This document shows positions 41,171-42,467 of a stretch of DNA of 42,467 nt, in pieces (the stretch's first letter is position 1; every line of letters begins with the position of its first letter). The stretch is from Caccovicinus sp964425595 (GTDB lineage: Bacteria; Bacillota; Clostridia; Lachnospirales; Lachnospiraceae). A program made the translations under genes and the position numbers. Where the stretch lies: assembly GCA_964425595.1 (NCBI GenBank), contig CAYRMW010000016.1, positions 1 to 42,467 of the forward strand, in the 5' to 3' direction. The notes under the pieces are model-generated. The model was not told where the DNA came from. It made no database searches and worked only from the letters and a program-made list of their open reading frames with translations.

Positions 41171-42467
41171 CTACCTCGCTTCTTTTCCCATATAATAAAA
41201 TCCCTTAAACTCGTCCAGATACACATCGACGATCCGTCCGATGAGCGAAGGATCTCCCGGAAAATGCACCACGGTATTGTTCCCAAGACGGCCGGTAACC
41301 AGGCCGGGGTCGTGGCGGTTTACTTCCTCTACGAGCACCTTCCGCACGGAGCCAAGCTCTCTGCCGGAAACCGCGGAGCCGATCTCCTGCACCCGCTTCA
41401 GCAGCCGGTCAAATCGGTCTTTCACCACATCCGCAGGTACCTGCTCCTTCATCGACGCGGCCGGAGTGCCGGTCCGCTTAGAATAAATAAACGTAAAGGC
41501 ACTGTCAAACCTTACCTGCTTCACCACATCCATGGTCTCCAGAAAATCCTCTTCCGTCTCTCCCGGGAAGCCCACGATAATGTCCGTCGTCAGCGAAATA
41601 TCCGGGATGGCCCTGCGGATCTTGAAGGCAAGCTCCAGATACTGTTCTTTCGTGTATTTTCGGTTCATGGCCTTTAAGATCCGGCTGCTTCCGGACTGCA
41701 GCGGAAGGTGCAGATGCGGACAGATCTTTTCTGACTTCTGCATCACCTCGATCAGTTCATCCGACAGATCCTTTGGATGTGAGGTCATGAAACGAATCCG
41801 CTCGATCCCGGGGACTTCCTCCGCACGGCGCAGAAGTTCGGCAAAGGAAACGGGGGCTTTTAAGGTCTTTCCGTAAGAATTCACATTCTGCCCCAGAAGC
41901 ATGATCTCCACAACGCCGTCGTCAGCCAGTCTCCGGATCTCGGCAAGGATCTCCTCCGGGTCCCGGCTCCGCTCCCTGCCGCGGACATAGGGCACGATGC
42001 AGTAACTGCAGAAATTATTGCAGCCGAACATGATGTTCACACCGGATTTAAACGCATACTTCCGATCTGACGGAAGATTCTCCACGATCTGGTCGGTGCC
42101 TTCCCAGACTTCCACCAGCATCTTTTTTTCCTCGAAGCACCGGACGATCAGCTCGGCCAGTCGGAAAATATTATGGGTGCCAAAAACCAGATCCACAAAG
42201 CGGTAGCTGGTCTTTAATTTCTCCACTACCTCCGGTTCCTGCATCATACAGCCGCAGAGAGCGATCATCATCTCCGGATGCTGCTTTTTCCTGGCGCCTA
42301 GGCGGCCTAAGCGGCCGTAAACCTTAAGATTCGCGTTTTCCCTGACGGTGCAGGTATTGTAAAGAACGAAATCCGCGTCCTCATCTTCCGCTTCCCGGTA
42401 ACCGATCTGCTCCAATATGGCTGTCAGCTTCTCCGAATCCCGGGCATTCATCTGGCACCCAAAGGTA
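41171..42467 (-). CDS. miaB: tRNA-2-methylthio-N6-dimethylallyladenosine synthase MiaB (5' end beyond window)
   Basis: 432 complete codons are visible; the gene runs off the right edge. The edge codons give TFGCQMNARDSEKL, the conserved MiaB start region with the first cluster cysteine, so the internal ATG at 42451 is not the true start. The UPF0004 domain (YNTCTVRENA, ALCGCMMQ) holds the auxiliary 4Fe-4S cluster. The radical SAM motif is CNNFCSYCIVPYVRGRERSR, and a TRAM domain ends the protein. It methylthiolates i6A37 made by MiaA. Confidence 0.96.
   Translation of the reverse strand, partial: TFGCQMNARDSEKLTAILEQIGYREAEDEDADFVLYNTCTVRENANLKVYGRLGRLGARKKQHPEMMIALCGCMMQEPEVVEKLKTSYRFVDLVFGTHNIFRLAELIVRCFEEKKMLVEVWEGTDQIVENLPSDRKYAFKSGVNIMFGCNNFCSYCIVPYVRGRERSRDPEEILAEIRRLADDGVVEIMLLGQNVNSYGKTLKAPVSFAELLRRAEEVPGIERIRFMTSHPKDLSDELIEVMQKSEKICPHLHLPLQSGSSRILKAMNRKYTKEQYLELAFKIRRAIPDISLTTDIIVGFPGETEEDFLETMDVVKQVRFDSAFTFIYSKRTGTPAASMKEQVPADVVKDRFDRLLKRVQEIGSAVSGRELGSVRKVLVEEVNRHDPGLVTGRLGNNTVVHFPGDPSLIGRIVDVYLDEFKGFYYMGKEAR

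Noticed and set aside
1..42467. CRISPR arrays, tRNA or rRNA genes, insertion sequences
   Set aside because: No regularly spaced repeats, tRNA-like TTCGANNC arms with matching acceptor stems, rRNA signatures or transposase genes were seen by eye; a covariance-model scan would be needed to exclude small RNAs.

Overview
The window is core chromosome from a Gram-positive Firmicute, most likely a member of the Clostridia and probably Lachnospiraceae. The evidence is gene content and order: a TIGR03960/TIGR03936 radical-SAM pair followed by an RNase G-type enzyme; L27 with a cleavable N-terminal extension next to its protease Prp; a LexA/YneA-like SOS pair with CGAACATATGTTCG-type boxes; SepF; KtrAB; and a small DUF4321 membrane protein. 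Gene density is about 90 percent. I see no rRNA, tRNA, CRISPR array or insertion sequence. The species cannot be named from this sequence.

Layout, left to right. (1) 223-3974, plus strand: radical-SAM protein, its partner protein and RNase G, overlapping as one operon and closed by a hairpin facing glmS. (2) 4025-5845, minus strand: glmS with its own promoter. (3) 6009-13383, plus strand: secreted NlpC/P60 peptidase, LytR-CpsA-Psr protein, KtrB and KtrA potassium uptake, a TtcA-type tRNA thiolase and a XerS-like recombinase. (4) 13393-14588: divergent yneA-like and lexA genes around three LexA boxes. (5) 14759-42467, minus strand: 27 consecutive genes in several transcription units.

Read in transcription direction (right to left), block 5 starts with miaB-mutS-mutL-miaA and a methionine gamma-lyase-like gene (tRNA modification and mismatch repair). 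After a terminator come DUF4321, radC, mreC, mreD, PBP2, rodA, mgsA and a D-Ala-D-Ala carboxypeptidase (side-wall synthesis). Next is a small P-loop gene with its own promoter and terminator, then an HlyD-like membrane protein, yggS and sepF (division), aroB, lspA, rluD-type synthase and a cytidylate-kinase-like gene. Last is the ribosome-assembly cluster rplU-prp-rpmA-obgE-yhbY-nadD-yqeK-rsfS.

Two themes tie the region together. One is cell-envelope growth and division: glmS makes the amino-sugar precursor, mreC/mreD/PBP2/rodA elongate the wall, the carboxypeptidase, LCP protein and NlpC/P60 enzyme trim or decorate it, and sepF and the YneA-like protein control septation. The other is ribosome and tRNA maturation. 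The most notable point is an absence: mreB is missing between radC and mreC, and minCDE are missing between PBP2 and rodA, where related genomes commonly carry them. I found no evidence of an undescribed system; the remaining findings are small regulatory structures and lineage-specific variations.
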